A DNA stretch of 9,263 nt. It comes from Schaalia odontolytica (GTDB lineage: Bacteria; Actinomycetota; Actinomycetes; Actinomycetales; Actinomycetaceae). The translations under genes and the position numbers were made by a program. The number at the start of each line of letters is the position of its first letter. Position 1 is the first letter of the stretch. Below are positions 1 through 7,675 of the stretch, piece after piece. The notes under the pieces are model-generated. The model made no database searches. It was not told where the DNA came from and was given only the letters and a program-made list of their open reading frames with translations. Where the stretch lies: contig CATYYP010000054.1 in the NCBI GenBank assembly GCA_958415245.1, positions 1 through 9,263 of the forward strand, given 5' to 3'.

Positions 1-506
1 CGCCCACGATGATCGGAAACCCCGTCGCGATGATCACCGAGGACTTTCCGACGCTGTGGCGCGATGCCTGTGCCCTACTGACCGAGAACGGCTACCGCGG
101 TTTCGCGAACTTCGACGTGAAGATCGATCCCCGGGACGGGCGAGCGCTCTTCTTCGAGGTGAATCCGCGCATCGGCCGAAACAACTGGTACATGGCCGCC
201 GCCGGTGCGAACCCGATGATCCCGATGGTCGAGGACCTTATTGACGGCAAGGCCTGCGAGCAGACCCAAGCGACCGACGAGATTCTCTACACCCTCGTGT
301 CGGACTCCCTGCTGCTGCACTACATCACTGATGAGGATCTGCGTGCGCGCGTCAAGCGCATCATCCGCGAGGGGCGTCGTTTCGACCTGCTGCTCAACCC
401 TACCGAGAAGGACCTGCGCCGCAACCTCACCGTGTGGCTCCAGAAGCAGAACCACAGGCGTAAATTCGCCCGGTACTACCCGGAGCCGACGGAGACGTCG
501 TACTGA
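1..506 (+). CDS. ATP-grasp carboxylate-amine ligase, 3' part (5' end outside window)
   Basis: The reading frame is open from base 3 and continues upstream, so the first internal ATG at 9 is not the true start; 167 C-terminal residues are visible. An ATP-grasp C-terminal half is recognisable: GFANFDVKID is followed by FFEVNPR, whose Glu and Asn are the usual Mg-ATP ligands of the fold, then the GRNNWYMAAAG stretch typical of the family. A basic tail (RRKFARYYP near the end) follows the catalytic domain. Such enzymes join a carboxylate to an amine through an acyl-phosphate; the family includes D-aspartate ligases that add side-chain amino acids to peptidoglycan precursors. The FemX-like gene 99 bases downstream supports a role in the interpeptide bridge, but this is inference from context. 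The substrate cannot be read from this fragment. Family assignment is firm; the specific role is tentative. Confidence 0.82.
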   Translation, partial: PTMIGNPVAMITEDFPTLWRDACALLTENGYRGFANFDVKIDPRDGRALFFEVNPRIGRNNWYMAAAGANPMIPMVEDLIDGKACEQTQATDEILYTLVSDSLLLHYITDEDLRARVKRIIREGRRFDLLLNPTEKDLRRNLTVWLQKQNHRRKFARYYPEPTETSY

Positions 507-558
507 CTCTCACCGCCCTGGCCCGCCCCGGCCTCGTCGGTGGGGGAGAAGCCCCTGA

Positions 559-564
559 TAGACT
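559..564 (+). promoter_or_regulatory. weak candidate -10 box (TAGACT) ahead of the FemX-like gene
   Basis: TAGACT fits the TANNNT actinobacterial -10 pattern and lies 41 bases before the ATG at 606. No good -35 box is seen 16-18 bases upstream, where the sequence is GC-rich. A small GGGG/CCCC hairpin (543-555) lies immediately before it. The gene may instead be read through from the ATP-grasp gene. This is a guess from spacing and base pattern only. Confidence 0.25.
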
Positions 565-605
565 GACTTCCTACGCGACCGATATTTCCGACCAACGAGG
601 ACACC

Positions 606-1631
606 ATGACGACAACCGCACTCGTGCCCATTTCTCAGGAAGACAAGATCGCCGCGGTCTCTGGCTTCCAGGACCGCTCCCTGCCCATCGAACAGACGTG
701 CGTGTGGGAGGCTTTCGAGGAATCCCAAGGCCACGGAGTGTGGGGACGCTACGCCTGGTGCGAGGACGATTCCAAGATCGCGTTCATCACCCTGTACAAG
801 TATTCGGTGCGCGGCGTCCACTACCTGTGGGCCAAGTGGGGACCCGCGTGGGTCAAGGAAGCCTCCCCGGAGCGTGAGGCCGCTCTGCGAGCGGACCTTG
901 TGCGCGAGATTAAGGCAAAGGATAAGACCGTCGCCTTCGTGCGCCTGCACGCCATCTACCAGCACCCCGACCTGTGCATGCCACTGCAGACGATCTCCTA
1001 CGACCGCACCGTCGTCATCGACACCTCCGGCAAGACCGAGGAGGCGATCCTCGCCGCCATGCCCAAGGCGGGTAAGCGTTCGATCCGCTCCGGCCTGAAG
1101 AAGGGCAAGGCCGAGGGCGTGACCTTCCACGAGGACACCGCTAACGCCGAGGCCGTCATCGACGAGTACTACGCCGTCATGGAAGAGACCGCTAAGCGTG
1201 ACGGCTTCCGCCCTCACCCCAAGGAGTACTACCTCAGCCTGCTTCAGACGCTGGGCCCGAAGCACGCGCGCATCTTCTCGATGCGTGACGCCGACGGCAA
1301 CATCCTGTGCTGGGACTTCTGCCTCGTCGAAGGAATCCGGGCGCAGGCCGAGTACGGCGCCTCCACCGAGGCCGGCCGTCGCCTGCGTCAGCCCCCGGTC
1401 CTGGACTTCCTGGCGGCCGAATTCCTCGCCCGCGACGGCGTGCGCGAATTCGACCTCATGGGCGCGCACTCGCCGCGTTGCCCCGATCTGTACAGCGTCG
1501 GCAAGTACAAGAGTGCCTTCGCCACGCACTTCACAGACGTGCCCGGTGGCTGGGACATGCCCATCAAGAAGGCCACCTACCGTGCCCTGAGCGCCGCGAA
1601 GGCCGTGAAGGACTGGCGCGCCCGCTCCTGA
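606..1631 (+). CDS. FemX/FemAB-family peptidoglycan bridge aminoacyltransferase
   Basis: This 341-residue protein has the FemABX layout of two GNAT-like domains. The first (about 1-145) contains HYLWAKWGPAWVKE, a variant of the family's YLWAKHGPVW-type strand. A basic segment follows (GKRSIRSGLKKGK, 156-168), then the second domain with the DFCLVEG and EFDLMGA core strands and the family ending VGKYKSAF...WDMPI (298-320). There is no inserted coiled-coil arm as in staphylococcal FemA/FemB, and the length matches the shorter FemX of Weissella (about 335). Family members use aminoacyl-tRNA to add an amino acid to the stem-peptide diamino acid of lipid-linked or UDP precursors in the cytosol. 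The start at 606 is supported by GAGGA at 597-601, four bases away. It follows the ATP-grasp ligase by 99 bases, suggesting a two-enzyme bridge pathway. Which amino acid is added cannot be read from sequence; L-Lys is possible given Actinomycetaceae wall types. Confidence 0.88.
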   Translation: MTTTALVPISQEDKIAAVSGFQDRSLPIEQTCVWEAFEESQGHGVWGRYAWCEDDSKIAFITLYKYSVRGVHYLWAKWGPAWVKEASPEREAALRADLVREIKAKDKTVAFVRLHAIYQHPDLCMPLQTISYDRTVVIDTSGKTEEAILAAMPKAGKRSIRSGLKKGKAEGVTFHEDTANAEAVIDEYYAVMEETAKRDGFRPHPKEYYLSLLQTLGPKHARIFSMRDADGNILCWDFCLVEGIRAQAEYGASTEAGRRLRQPPVLDFLAAEFLARDGVREFDLMGAHSPRCPDLYSVGKYKSAFATHFTDVPGGWDMPIKKATYRALSAAKAVKDWRARS

Positions 1632-1656
1632 AGCGTTCGCGCCACGGGGCTAGAAT
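1628..1656 (+). promoter_or_regulatory. candidate promoter of the thrS-pimA operon
   Basis: TAGAAT at 1651-1656 is a good -10 box, and CTGAAG at 1628-1633 is a partial -35 (shares TGA with TTGACA) at 17-base spacing. The -35 would overlap the femX-like stop codon at 1629-1631. Transcription would begin near 1663, leaving a leader of about 40 bases before the thrS GTG. The local sequence (1650-1703) is distinctly more AT-rich than its surroundings. The leader is too short to hold a T-box or a long attenuator. Confidence 0.42.
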
Positions 1657-1703
1657 TCAATTCGCAACACAATCTCGCGTATCTAACGAAACTAGGAGAC
1701 ACA

Positions 1704-3737
1704 GTGCCCGATATCTCGCTCGTCATTGACGGACACGAACAGACCGTACCGGCGGGGACCACGGGCACAACGTGGTTCGAAAAGTCGCGCGACGTCGTCG
1801 CCATCAAGGTCGACGGCACACCGCGTGACCTCGAGACGCCTTTTGAAGCAGGAACGACCGTCGAGGCCATCACCCTGGCCAGCGAAGACGGCCTGAACAT
1901 CCTGCGCCACAGTGCCACGCACGTGCTCGCGCAGGCGGTCCAGGACGTCTTCCCGGACGTCAACCTCGGCATCGGCCCTTTCATCACCGACGGCTTCTAC
2001 TACGACTTCGGCAACATCGACGCGGTGACCCCCGAGCTGCTGCGCGACCTCGAGAAGCGCATGAAGCGCATCATCAAGGAAGGCCAGCGCTTCGTGCGCC
2101 GCGAGATTTCCGAGGAGCGGGCTGTCGTCGAGCTTGCTGAGCAGCCCTACAAGCTCGAGCTCGTCACCACGAAGGGTAAGGGCGCCGAGGGTGCTTCCGT
2201 CGAGGTCGGCGGCGGCACGCTCACCATGTACGACAACGTCCGCCGCGACGGCTCCGTCGCGTGGAAGGACCTGTGCCGCGGTCCGCACCTGCCCTCCACC
2301 AAGCTCATCGGTAACGGCTTCGCGCTGACCAAGGCCTCGGCCGCCTACTGGAAGGGCGATCAGTCGAACGATCAGCTCCAGCGTATCTATGGCACCGCCT
2401 GGGCCTCCAAGGAAGACCTCGTTGCCTACCAGGAGCGCATCAAGGAGGCCGAGCGCCGCGACCACCGTCGCCTCGGCGCCGAGCTGGACCTGTACTCCTT
2501 CCCCGAGGAAATCGGCCCCGGACTCGTTGTCTTCCATCCCAAGGGTGGCATCCTGCGTCACGAGATCGAGTCCTACGTGACCGACCGCCACAAGAAGGCC
2601 GGCTTCGACTTCGTGCACACCCCCGAGATCTCCAAGGGCGGACTCTTCCACACGTCGGGTCACCTGCCCTACTACGCGGACACGATGTTCCCGCCCATGC
2701 TCGTCGACGAAGAGCGCGACGAGGACGGCAACGTGACCAAGGCAGGCCAGGAGTACTACCTCAAGGCCATGAACTGCCCGATGCACAACCTCATCTTCCG
2801 TTCGCGTGGACGCTCCTACCGCGAGCTGCCCCTGCGCTTCTACGAGCTGGGTCACGACTACCGCTACGAGAAGAGCGGCGTCGTCCACGGCCTGACCCGC
2901 ATGCGCGGCTTCACGCAGGACGACTCGCACACCTACTGCACGCCTGAGCAGGCCTCGGAGGAGATCCGCACGCAGATCGAGTTCTTCCTGTCGATTCTCT
3001 CGGCTTTCGGCCTCAAGGACTTCTACCTGGAGCTGTCCACCCGCGACGAGGACGGCAAGAAGAAGGACAAGTTCATCGGCTCGGATGAGGACTGGGCGGC
3101 CGCCACGAAGGCCCTCGAGGACGCCTGCGCCGCGACCGGCCTCGACCTCGTTCCGGATCCGGGCGGCGCCGCCTTCTACGGCCCCAAGGTCTCCGTGCAG
3201 GTTAAGGACGCGATCGGTCGCACCTGGCAGATGTCGACGATTCAGTACGACTTCAACCAGCCCGACCGCTTCGACCTGGAGTACACGGCGGCCGATGGTT
3301 CCCGTCAGCGCCCCGTCATGATCCACTCCGCCAAGCTCGGCTCGGTCGAGCGCTTCATCGGTGTGCTCACCGAGCACTACGCAGGTGCGTTCCCGGCGTG
3401 GCTCTCGCCTGTCCAGGTTCGACTCATTCCCGTCGCCGAGGCCTTTGACGGCTACGTCAAGGACGTTGCCGCGAAGCTTCGTGAGCGCGGCGTGCGCGTC
3501 GAGACCGACCTGTCGGACGACCGCTTCGGCAAGAAGATTCGCAACGCCTCCAAGGACAAGATCCCGTTTACGCTCATCGCCGGCGGCGAGGACGTCGAGG
3601 CCGGGGCCGTGTCCTTCCGTCTGCGTGACGGCTCACAGCACAATGGCGTCGCCGTTGATCGTGCGGTTGAGCTGATCGTCTCGCACATCGAGCAGCGCAA
3701 CAACGCGGACCAGATCGACGGCCTCGACGAGGCGTGA
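1704..3737 (+). CDS. thrS: threonyl-tRNA synthetase
   Basis: This class II synthetase attaches threonine to tRNA-Thr in the cytosol. The 677 residues match the usual family length and order: TGS domain (about 1-60), editing domain (about 65-225) with HSATH (H69, H73) and CRGPH (C191, H195), catalytic core (about 265-560) and anticodon-binding domain (about 570-665). The zinc-binding triad of ThrRS is visible as C358 (AMNCPMH), H395 (VVHGL) and H541 (PVMIH). Motif 2 is RYE at 387-389 and the following RGFTQDD is intact. Editing and synthetic sites therefore both look functional. The start is GTG, chosen because AGGAG (1694-1698) sits five bases upstream and the TGS domain begins at once. It is the first gene of the putative seven-gene operon. 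The stop overlaps or nearly touches the HIT gene, echoing Rv2614c-Rv2613c in Mycobacterium. Confidence 0.98.
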   Translation: MPDISLVIDGHEQTVPAGTTGTTWFEKSRDVVAIKVDGTPRDLETPFEAGTTVEAITLASEDGLNILRHSATHVLAQAVQDVFPDVNLGIGPFITDGFYYDFGNIDAVTPELLRDLEKRMKRIIKEGQRFVRREISEERAVVELAEQPYKLELVTTKGKGAEGASVEVGGGTLTMYDNVRRDGSVAWKDLCRGPHLPSTKLIGNGFALTKASAAYWKGDQSNDQLQRIYGTAWASKEDLVAYQERIKEAERRDHRRLGAELDLYSFPEEIGPGLVVFHPKGGILRHEIESYVTDRHKKAGFDFVHTPEISKGGLFHTSGHLPYYADTMFPPMLVDEERDEDGNVTKAGQEYYLKAMNCPMHNLIFRSRGRSYRELPLRFYELGHDYRYEKSGVVHGLTRMRGFTQDDSHTYCTPEQASEEIRTQIEFFLSILSAFGLKDFYLELSTRDEDGKKKDKFIGSDEDWAAATKALEDACAATGLDLVPDPGGAAFYGPKVSVQVKDAIGRTWQMSTIQYDFNQPDRFDLEYTAADGSRQRPVMIHSAKLGSVERFIGVLTEHYAGAFPAWLSPVQVRLIPVAEAFDGYVKDVAAKLRERGVRVETDLSDDRFGKKIRNASKDKIPFTLIAGGEDVEAGAVSFRLRDGSQHNGVAVDRAVELIVSHIEQRNNADQIDGLDEA

Positions 3738-3742
3738 GAGTC

Positions 3743-4336
3743 ATGAGCCGCGACGCCGGTTCCGACTCGATCGGTACCCCGAACGGCCCGTTGCCGACCG
3801 AGGACGCCCGCTCGCTGGCGGGCGTCCCGGACGGCTTCGGTCGTTTCTGGACCCCCTACCGGATGGCCTATATCCGCGGCGAAGGCAAGCCCGCCGACGC
3901 CTCGGACGTGGGGTGCCCGTTCTGCACGGCGCCCGGTAAGGATGACCAAGCTGGACTGATCGTCTACCGCGGCGACACGTGCTTCGTGCTCATGAACTTG
4001 TTCCCCTACAATTCCGGGCACCTGCTCGTGTGCCCGTATCGTCACGTCTCTGACTACACGGAGCTCACCGACGAGGAACGCGTCGAGCTGGGTAACCTGA
4101 CGGCGACCGCCATGCGTGTCACCCGCGCCGTTGCCTCTCCGGCGGGCTTCAACCTCGGCATGAACCAGGGCGAGGTAGCCGGTGCTGGCATCGCCGCCCA
4201 CCTGCACCAGCACGTCGTTCCACGCTGGCTCGGGGACGCGAACTTCCTGCCGATTATTGCGCAGACGAAGGCCGTGCCTGAGCTCCTCGAGGATGCTCGT
4301 GCTCGGCTCGCCGCCGCTTGGCCCAAGGAGGACTGA
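3743..4336 (+). CDS. HIT-domain protein, Ap4A phosphorylase/hydrolase type
   Basis: The gene encodes 197 residues if started at ATG 3743. An in-frame GTG at 3734 overlapping the thrS stop (GTGA) would add three residues. ATG is preferred because GAGG at 3729-3732 is ten bases from it but only one base from the GTG; neither is ideal. The histidine triad is complete as HLHQHVV (H153, H155, H157), preceded by GFNLGMNQGEVAGAG. A CPFC pair (C58, C61) near the front could bind metal. Order and length resemble Mycobacterium Rv2613c, a characterised diadenosine tetraphosphate phosphorylase encoded directly after thrS. Aminoacyl-tRNA synthetases make Ap4A as a side product, so coupling to thrS fits nucleotide clean-up or alarmone control. 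Hydrolase versus phosphorylase activity cannot be decided by eye. An N-terminal extension of about 50 residues precedes the HIT core. Confidence 0.9.
   Translation: MSRDAGSDSIGTPNGPLPTEDARSLAGVPDGFGRFWTPYRMAYIRGEGKPADASDVGCPFCTAPGKDDQAGLIVYRGDTCFVLMNLFPYNSGHLLVCPYRHVSDYTELTDEERVELGNLTATAMRVTRAVASPAGFNLGMNQGEVAGAGIAAHLHQHVVPRWLGDANFLPIIAQTKAVPELLEDARARLAAAWPKED
4325..4331 (+). promoter_or_regulatory. strong ribosome binding site setting the pgsA start
   Basis: AAGGAGG lies inside the last codons of the HIT gene, four bases before ATG 4336. It selects this ATG over the in-frame ATG at 4318, which lies upstream of the site and would give six extra residues (MAQGGL) unlike the family's N-terminus. 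Confidence 0.75.
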
Positions 4337-4962
4337 TGCTTGGAAACCACGGACGTTCCATCACGAAGGCCATCTTTACGCCTCTCGCTCGCGTTCTCGC
4401 ACGCGTGGGTGTCACCCCGAACATGGTGACGGTCGCGGGCACTGTTGCGACGGTCGCGATCGCGGTCATCTGCATTCCTCAGGGATGGATTTGGCAGGGC
4501 GGCATCGCCCTGGCTGTCGTCATGTTCGGCGACTCCGTGGATGGCACGCTCGCGCGCATGACAACGGGCGGCACGCGTTTCGGTGCCTTCCTGGATTCGA
4601 CGCTCGATCGCCTGGGTGATGGCGCCGTATTCGGCTCCCTCACCGCCTTCGCGGTCTTCCAGATGGATGACTCGTTCGTACGCACCTGGGCGATCATCGC
4701 CGGCATCTGCTCGATTGTCGGTGCGGCAGCCGTTCCCTACGCGCGCGCCCGCGCCGAATCCGTCGGCGTCGTCGCCAAGCTGGGCATCGCCGAGCGCACC
4801 GACCGCCTCATCATTGGCATGGGCGCGGCCATTCTCATGAGCCTTGGTCTGCCCGAGTGGGTGTTTGCGGCTGGCCTGACCTGGGTGGCGTTTGCGTCCT
4901 TCGTGACCGTCTGCCAGCGCATCTGGTTCACTGCCCGCAACATCGACGAAGGAACGCCGTGA
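4336..4962 (+). CDS. pgsA: CDP-alcohol phosphotransferase, phosphatidylinositol phosphate synthase type
   Basis: This 208-residue integral membrane enzyme carries the complete CDP-alcohol phosphotransferase signature: D66, D69, G70, A73, R74, G83, D87 and D91 (GDSVDGTLAR...GAFLDSTLD). About six membrane helices are apparent. The family condenses CDP-diacylglycerol with an alcohol. Immediate linkage to PIM genes and agreement with Mycobacterium Rv2612c (pgsA1) order point to inositol 1-phosphate as acceptor, giving phosphatidylinositol phosphate that is then dephosphorylated to PI. The PYARARAE segment (134-141) and later basic residues (R154, R157, R195) are consistent with acceptor-phosphate binding in PIP synthases, though this reading is inference. 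The start shares its A with the HIT stop (TGATG), so translation is probably coupled. A phosphatidylglycerophosphate synthase is less likely given the neighbours. Confidence 0.92.
   Translation: MLGNHGRSITKAIFTPLARVLARVGVTPNMVTVAGTVATVAIAVICIPQGWIWQGGIALAVVMFGDSVDGTLARMTTGGTRFGAFLDSTLDRLGDGAVFGSLTAFAVFQMDDSFVRTWAIIAGICSIVGAAAVPYARARAESVGVVAKLGIAERTDRLIIGMGAAILMSLGLPEWVFAAGLTWVAFASFVTVCQRIWFTARNIDEGTP
4948..4953 (+). promoter_or_regulatory. ribosome binding site setting the acyltransferase GTG start
   Basis: GAAGGA lies five bases before GTG 4959, within the pgsA coding end. It supports the GTGA overlap start over an upstream in-frame ATG at 4857, which would overlap pgsA by 106 bases and add 34 Cys/Arg-rich residues that look like out-of-frame translation. 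Confidence 0.7.
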
Positions 4963-5885
4963 GTTTTTCGCCCCTGTCGCTCGCCTTTTCGATCGCCCCC
5001 CGCTTGCCGCTGCGCCTCGTCATGCGCATGGCCGACGTCGGCGCTTCGATTGCAGCACGGCGCGGGGGTTCCATGATCGACCGGCTGTGTGCCAACATGG
5101 CGCGTTTGACCGGAACGGAGCCGTCCGCCCACGAGGTGCGTGGCGCTGTTCGTTCGCACATTCGCAACTACGCCGAACAGCTGATGCTCGGCTCACGTCG
5201 CGGCGAGCCGCTTCTCGGCGGAGTTTCCTTCGAGGGGTTCGAGGCGCTGGCGGCGGCCAGCGAAGATGGACCGGTCGTCCTCGCTCTCGGACACTCCGGC
5301 AGCTGGGATCGTGCCGGCGCGTGGGTGTGCGCACACGGTCGTGGCATCGTGACCGTGGCTGAAAAAGTGGAGCCTCCCGCGCTGTTTGAACGTTTCGTGT
5401 CGCTGCGCGAAGGCCTCGGCATGGAGATCATTGGCGTCGCGAAGGGAGAGTCGGTCTTTTCCACCCTCATCGAGCGCGTGCGCGGCCGTAGCGTCATCGT
5501 CCCGCTTCTTGCAGACCGGGATATTTCCGGTTCGGGCATTGAGGTCGACCTGGGCACACGCCGCGCACTCGTTGCCGCGGGTCCCGCTGCGCTCGCGACC
5601 AAGTTGGAGCGTCCGCTCTTTGCAGCCTGCATCACGTACGAGAACGAGACACCTACAGGGGCCGATGTCCGCGTGCGTTGCGTCGGACCGATCAATGCGG
5701 GTGGCCAGGAGCGCCCCGGCCTCAATCGCGTCGAGGCCCTCACGCAGGCGTGGGTAGACGAATTCGCCGCCATGATGGCGACCAAGGCGCAGGACTGGCA
5801 CATGATGCAGCGCGTGTATGTGGAGGATCTTGACCCCGAGCGCCTGGCGCGCGCGAGGGCCGAGCATGAGAGGAAGAATCGATGA
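4959..5885 (+). CDS. phosphatidylinositol mannoside acyltransferase (LpxL/HtrB-like, PatA type)
   Basis: The gene encodes 308 residues from a GTG whose bases overlap the pgsA stop (GTGA). The protein belongs to the lysophospholipid acyltransferase family related to LpxL/HtrB. The catalytic HX4D motif is present (H112 and D117 in LGHSGSWD), and PLLADRD...GSGIEV (182-196) is the second conserved block. A hydrophobic, amphipathic N-terminus suits a membrane-surface enzyme, and the QDWHMMQ...EDLD ending (278-292) is typical of actinobacterial PIM acyltransferases. In mycobacteria the equivalent gene (Rv2611c, PatA) transfers an acyl chain from acyl-CoA to the 6-position of the mannose on inositol C2 of PIM1/PIM2. 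The position between pgsA and pimA matches that cluster exactly. No catalytic residue looks lost. Acyl-chain preference is unknown. Confidence 0.9.
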   Translation: MSFSPLSLAFSIAPRLPLRLVMRMADVGASIAARRGGSMIDRLCANMARLTGTEPSAHEVRGAVRSHIRNYAEQLMLGSRRGEPLLGGVSFEGFEALAAASEDGPVVLALGHSGSWDRAGAWVCAHGRGIVTVAEKVEPPALFERFVSLREGLGMEIIGVAKGESVFSTLIERVRGRSVIVPLLADRDISGSGIEVDLGTRRALVAAGPAALATKLERPLFAACITYENETPTGADVRVRCVGPINAGGQERPGLNRVEALTQAWVDEFAAMMATKAQDWHMMQRVYVEDLDPERLARARAEHERKNR

Positions 5886-7063
5886 AGATTGGAATCGTGA
5901 ATCCGTACTCCTGGGATGTGCCCGGGGGAGTGGGCTTCCACATTCGCGACCTCTCGTTGAAGCTGCGGTCCCGCGGACACGACGTTCAGGTGCTGACGCC
6001 GTCGACCTCGGAGGACCTGCCTGAGTGGATCACGTCCGCCGGTTCGTCCGTGTCGATCCCCTTTAACGGATCGGTGGCCAATATTTCCGTGAAGCCCAAG
6101 GCACTCGCGCGTACTCGCCGTTGGCTGGCAGACAACGATTTTGACGTCGTGCACGTCCACGAGCCTGTCGTTCCCTCGGTGTCGATGGCAGCTGCGATGC
6201 TTTCGACTGCCCCCCTCGTGGGGACATTCCACGCGGCCCTCGGTCGGTCGGTCTCGCGCGCCATTGCCTCGGCCCCCATGCGCCTGTACATGGAACGCAT
6301 CGGAGTGCGCATCGCCGTGTCCGAGGAGGCACGCCGAACGCTGATCGAGCACCACGGCGGCGATGCCGTCATCATTCCGAACGGGGTCGAAACGGCCTCG
6401 TTCCGCACCGCGCAGCCCCTTGAACAGTGGGTGGCGACGGACGAACGTCCGGTCATCGTATTCCTCGGCCGCCTCGATGAGCCCCGTAAGGGCCTGAGCA
6501 TTTTCGCCGGTGCCATTGCTGGTGTCCTTGAGCGTTTCCCGGGTGCGCGTTTCCTGATTGCCGGTCGAGGCGACGCTCCGGAGATTCGCCAGGCCGTCGA
6601 GCGTTTTGGTGATTCCGTGTCTTTCCTGGGTGGAATCAGCGACGAGGAGAAAGAATCCTTGCTCGCGGGCGCCAACATCTACGTCGCTCCGCAGACGGGC
6701 GGCGAGTCTTTCGGTATCGTCCTTGTCGAGGCGATGGCGGCTCATACGGCTGTCGTTGCCTCGGATATCCCTGCCTTCCGTGCGGTGCTAGAGGACGGGC
6801 GAGCTGGCGCGCTCTTCGAGACGGGCAACAGCGACTCGCTCGCATGTACACTCATCGACCTGCTGACAGACCGCGACCGCCTCGAGGAACTGTCCGCAGC
6901 CGGAGCACGCTCATCGGCGCAGTACGACTGGGAGGTTGTGGCGGATAAGGTCTTCGAGGTCTACAAGCTGGCGATCGCCATGGGAAGTCCCGCCGAATCG
7001 GGAACTCGCCGGGCACGTGACCTGATCCGAGGCCGCGGCGAAGAAGGGGAGGAACTCGCATGA
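5882..7063 (+). CDS. pimA: phosphatidyl-myo-inositol mannosyltransferase PimA (GT4)
   Basis: This 393-residue GT-B glycosyltransferase transfers the first mannose from GDP-mannose to the 2-position of PI at the inner face of the membrane. N-terminal PYSWDVPGGVGFH (8-20) is the PimA-type glycine-rich acceptor/phosphate loop, VHVHEP is at 90-95 and GTFH gives H117. The C-terminal donor domain shows GRLDEPRKGL (R197, K203) and the EX7E motif of GT4 enzymes (E275 and E283 in GGESFGIVLVEAMA). These positions fall within one residue of the catalytic residues known in mycobacterial PimA. The start ATG overlaps the acyltransferase stop (ATGA) with an AGGA site at 5871-5874, seven bases upstream. The last 25 residues are charged (TRRARDLIRGRGEEGEE) and may be a membrane-surface tail. 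Together with the two genes before it, it completes a PIM1 acylation pathway. Confidence 0.95.
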   Translation: MKIGIVNPYSWDVPGGVGFHIRDLSLKLRSRGHDVQVLTPSTSEDLPEWITSAGSSVSIPFNGSVANISVKPKALARTRRWLADNDFDVVHVHEPVVPSVSMAAAMLSTAPLVGTFHAALGRSVSRAIASAPMRLYMERIGVRIAVSEEARRTLIEHHGGDAVIIPNGVETASFRTAQPLEQWVATDERPVIVFLGRLDEPRKGLSIFAGAIAGVLERFPGARFLIAGRGDAPEIRQAVERFGDSVSFLGGISDEEKESLLAGANIYVAPQTGGESFGIVLVEAMAAHTAVVASDIPAFRAVLEDGRAGALFETGNSDSLACTLIDLLTDRDRLEELSAAGARSSAQYDWEVVADKVFEVYKLAIAMGSPAESGTRRARDLIRGRGEEGEELA

Positions 7064-7674
7064 TCTCGCTGTCCCCCTGGCTGCTTGTCGCTATCGTATT
7101 CGCCGTTATCGCGCTCGGCGTCATCGCAGGATTCGCGATCACGCGCGCGCGCCGTCTGGACCGGCTCCATCAGCGCATCCTTGCTTCGCGCGACTCGCTC
7201 TCGCGCCTGCTGCTGCGACGGGCCTCCGAGGCAGACCTGTTGAGCCGCAGCGCCGGTCTGGAAAACTCCGGCCTCGCTGACGCCGCACGCGCCTACATTC
7301 AGGACGGGGGAGACCAGCTCACCACCGATGGCCTCGACCGCCGAACTGCGGCGCAACGACAGGGCGATCGTGTTGATGTCGCCGCGCGTTTGGAGCGTGC
7401 GTCCGCCCTGTCTCGCGCAATCCGTGAGACTCTCACCCTTGAAGAACGGGCGCGCATTGCATCGGATTCCCAAGCCGCTGCGCGCTTGGAAGCGTTGGAT
7501 GCGACGTGCTATCGCATCGAGCTCACACGCAACGTGCATAACGTGGATGTCGCGGGAGTTCGCGCCCTGCGTTCCGCACGAATGGTAAAATTGTTGCGAC
7601 TGGCCGGGCATGCTCCGATTCCCGAGCCCATTGACTTTGATGATGACACGCAAACCGGCGGACGAGGTTACTGA
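7060..7674 (+). CDS. single-pass membrane protein, LemA-like (Rv2609c N-terminal type), function unknown
   Basis: The gene encodes 204 residues from an ATG overlapping the pimA stop (ATGA), with GGGGAGGA (7046-7053) six bases upstream. One clear membrane helix spans about 6-27, followed by positive residues (TRARR), so the rest should be cytosolic by the positive-inside rule. The remainder is helical: RLDRLHQRILASRDSLSRLL and a later segment, ELTRNVHNVDVAGVRALRSA, resemble the start and the YN-rich end of LemA-family helical bundles. From memory, mycobacterial Rv2609c, also just after pimA, has a similar N-terminal part followed by a Nudix domain; here the protein ends at an Asp-rich tail without any Nudix box. 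No catalytic motif is visible. It sits between pimA and a membrane protease gene, one base before the latter. Function is unknown and the LemA relation is inferred by eye. Confidence 0.8.
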   Translation: MISLSPWLLVAIVFAVIALGVIAGFAITRARRLDRLHQRILASRDSLSRLLLRRASEADLLSRSAGLENSGLADAARAYIQDGGDQLTTDGLDRRTAAQRQGDRVDVAARLERASALSRAIRETLTLEERARIASDSQAAARLEALDATCYRIELTRNVHNVDVAGVRALRSARMVKLLRLAGHAPIPEPIDFDDDTQTGGRGY

Positions 7675-7675
7675 T

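Noticed and set aside
542..555. Small hairpin GGGG-AGAAG-CCCC between the ATP-grasp and FemX-like genes as a terminator
   Set aside because: The stem is only four strong pairs and no T-run follows, so a terminator call is not supported.
510..1529. 339-codon open frame on the minus strand opposite the FemX-like gene
   Set aside because: The FemX-like frame has clear family motifs and a ribosome binding site; the antisense product shows neither.
1692..3377. 561-codon open frame on the minus strand opposite thrS
   Set aside because: It mirrors thrS in a high-GC genome where antisense frames stay open. The product is low-complexity Val/Leu/Gly/Glu-rich with no recognisable domain, and thrS is unquestionable.
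4857..4958. Upstream extension of the acyltransferase to ATG 4857
   Set aside because: It would overlap pgsA by 106 bases and add a Cys/Arg/His-rich stretch unlike the family; GTG 4959 has a good binding site and a typical GTGA overlap.
5168..6745. 525-codon open frame on the minus strand opposite the acyltransferase and pimA
   Set aside because: It spans two real genes, is rich in Arg, His and Ser in the pattern of codon-shadow translation, and contains no family motif.
7610..7675. Upstream extension of the protease to ATG 7610
   Set aside because: It overlaps the end of the preceding gene by 65 bases; ATG 7676 has a binding site at proper distance and directly follows the stop.
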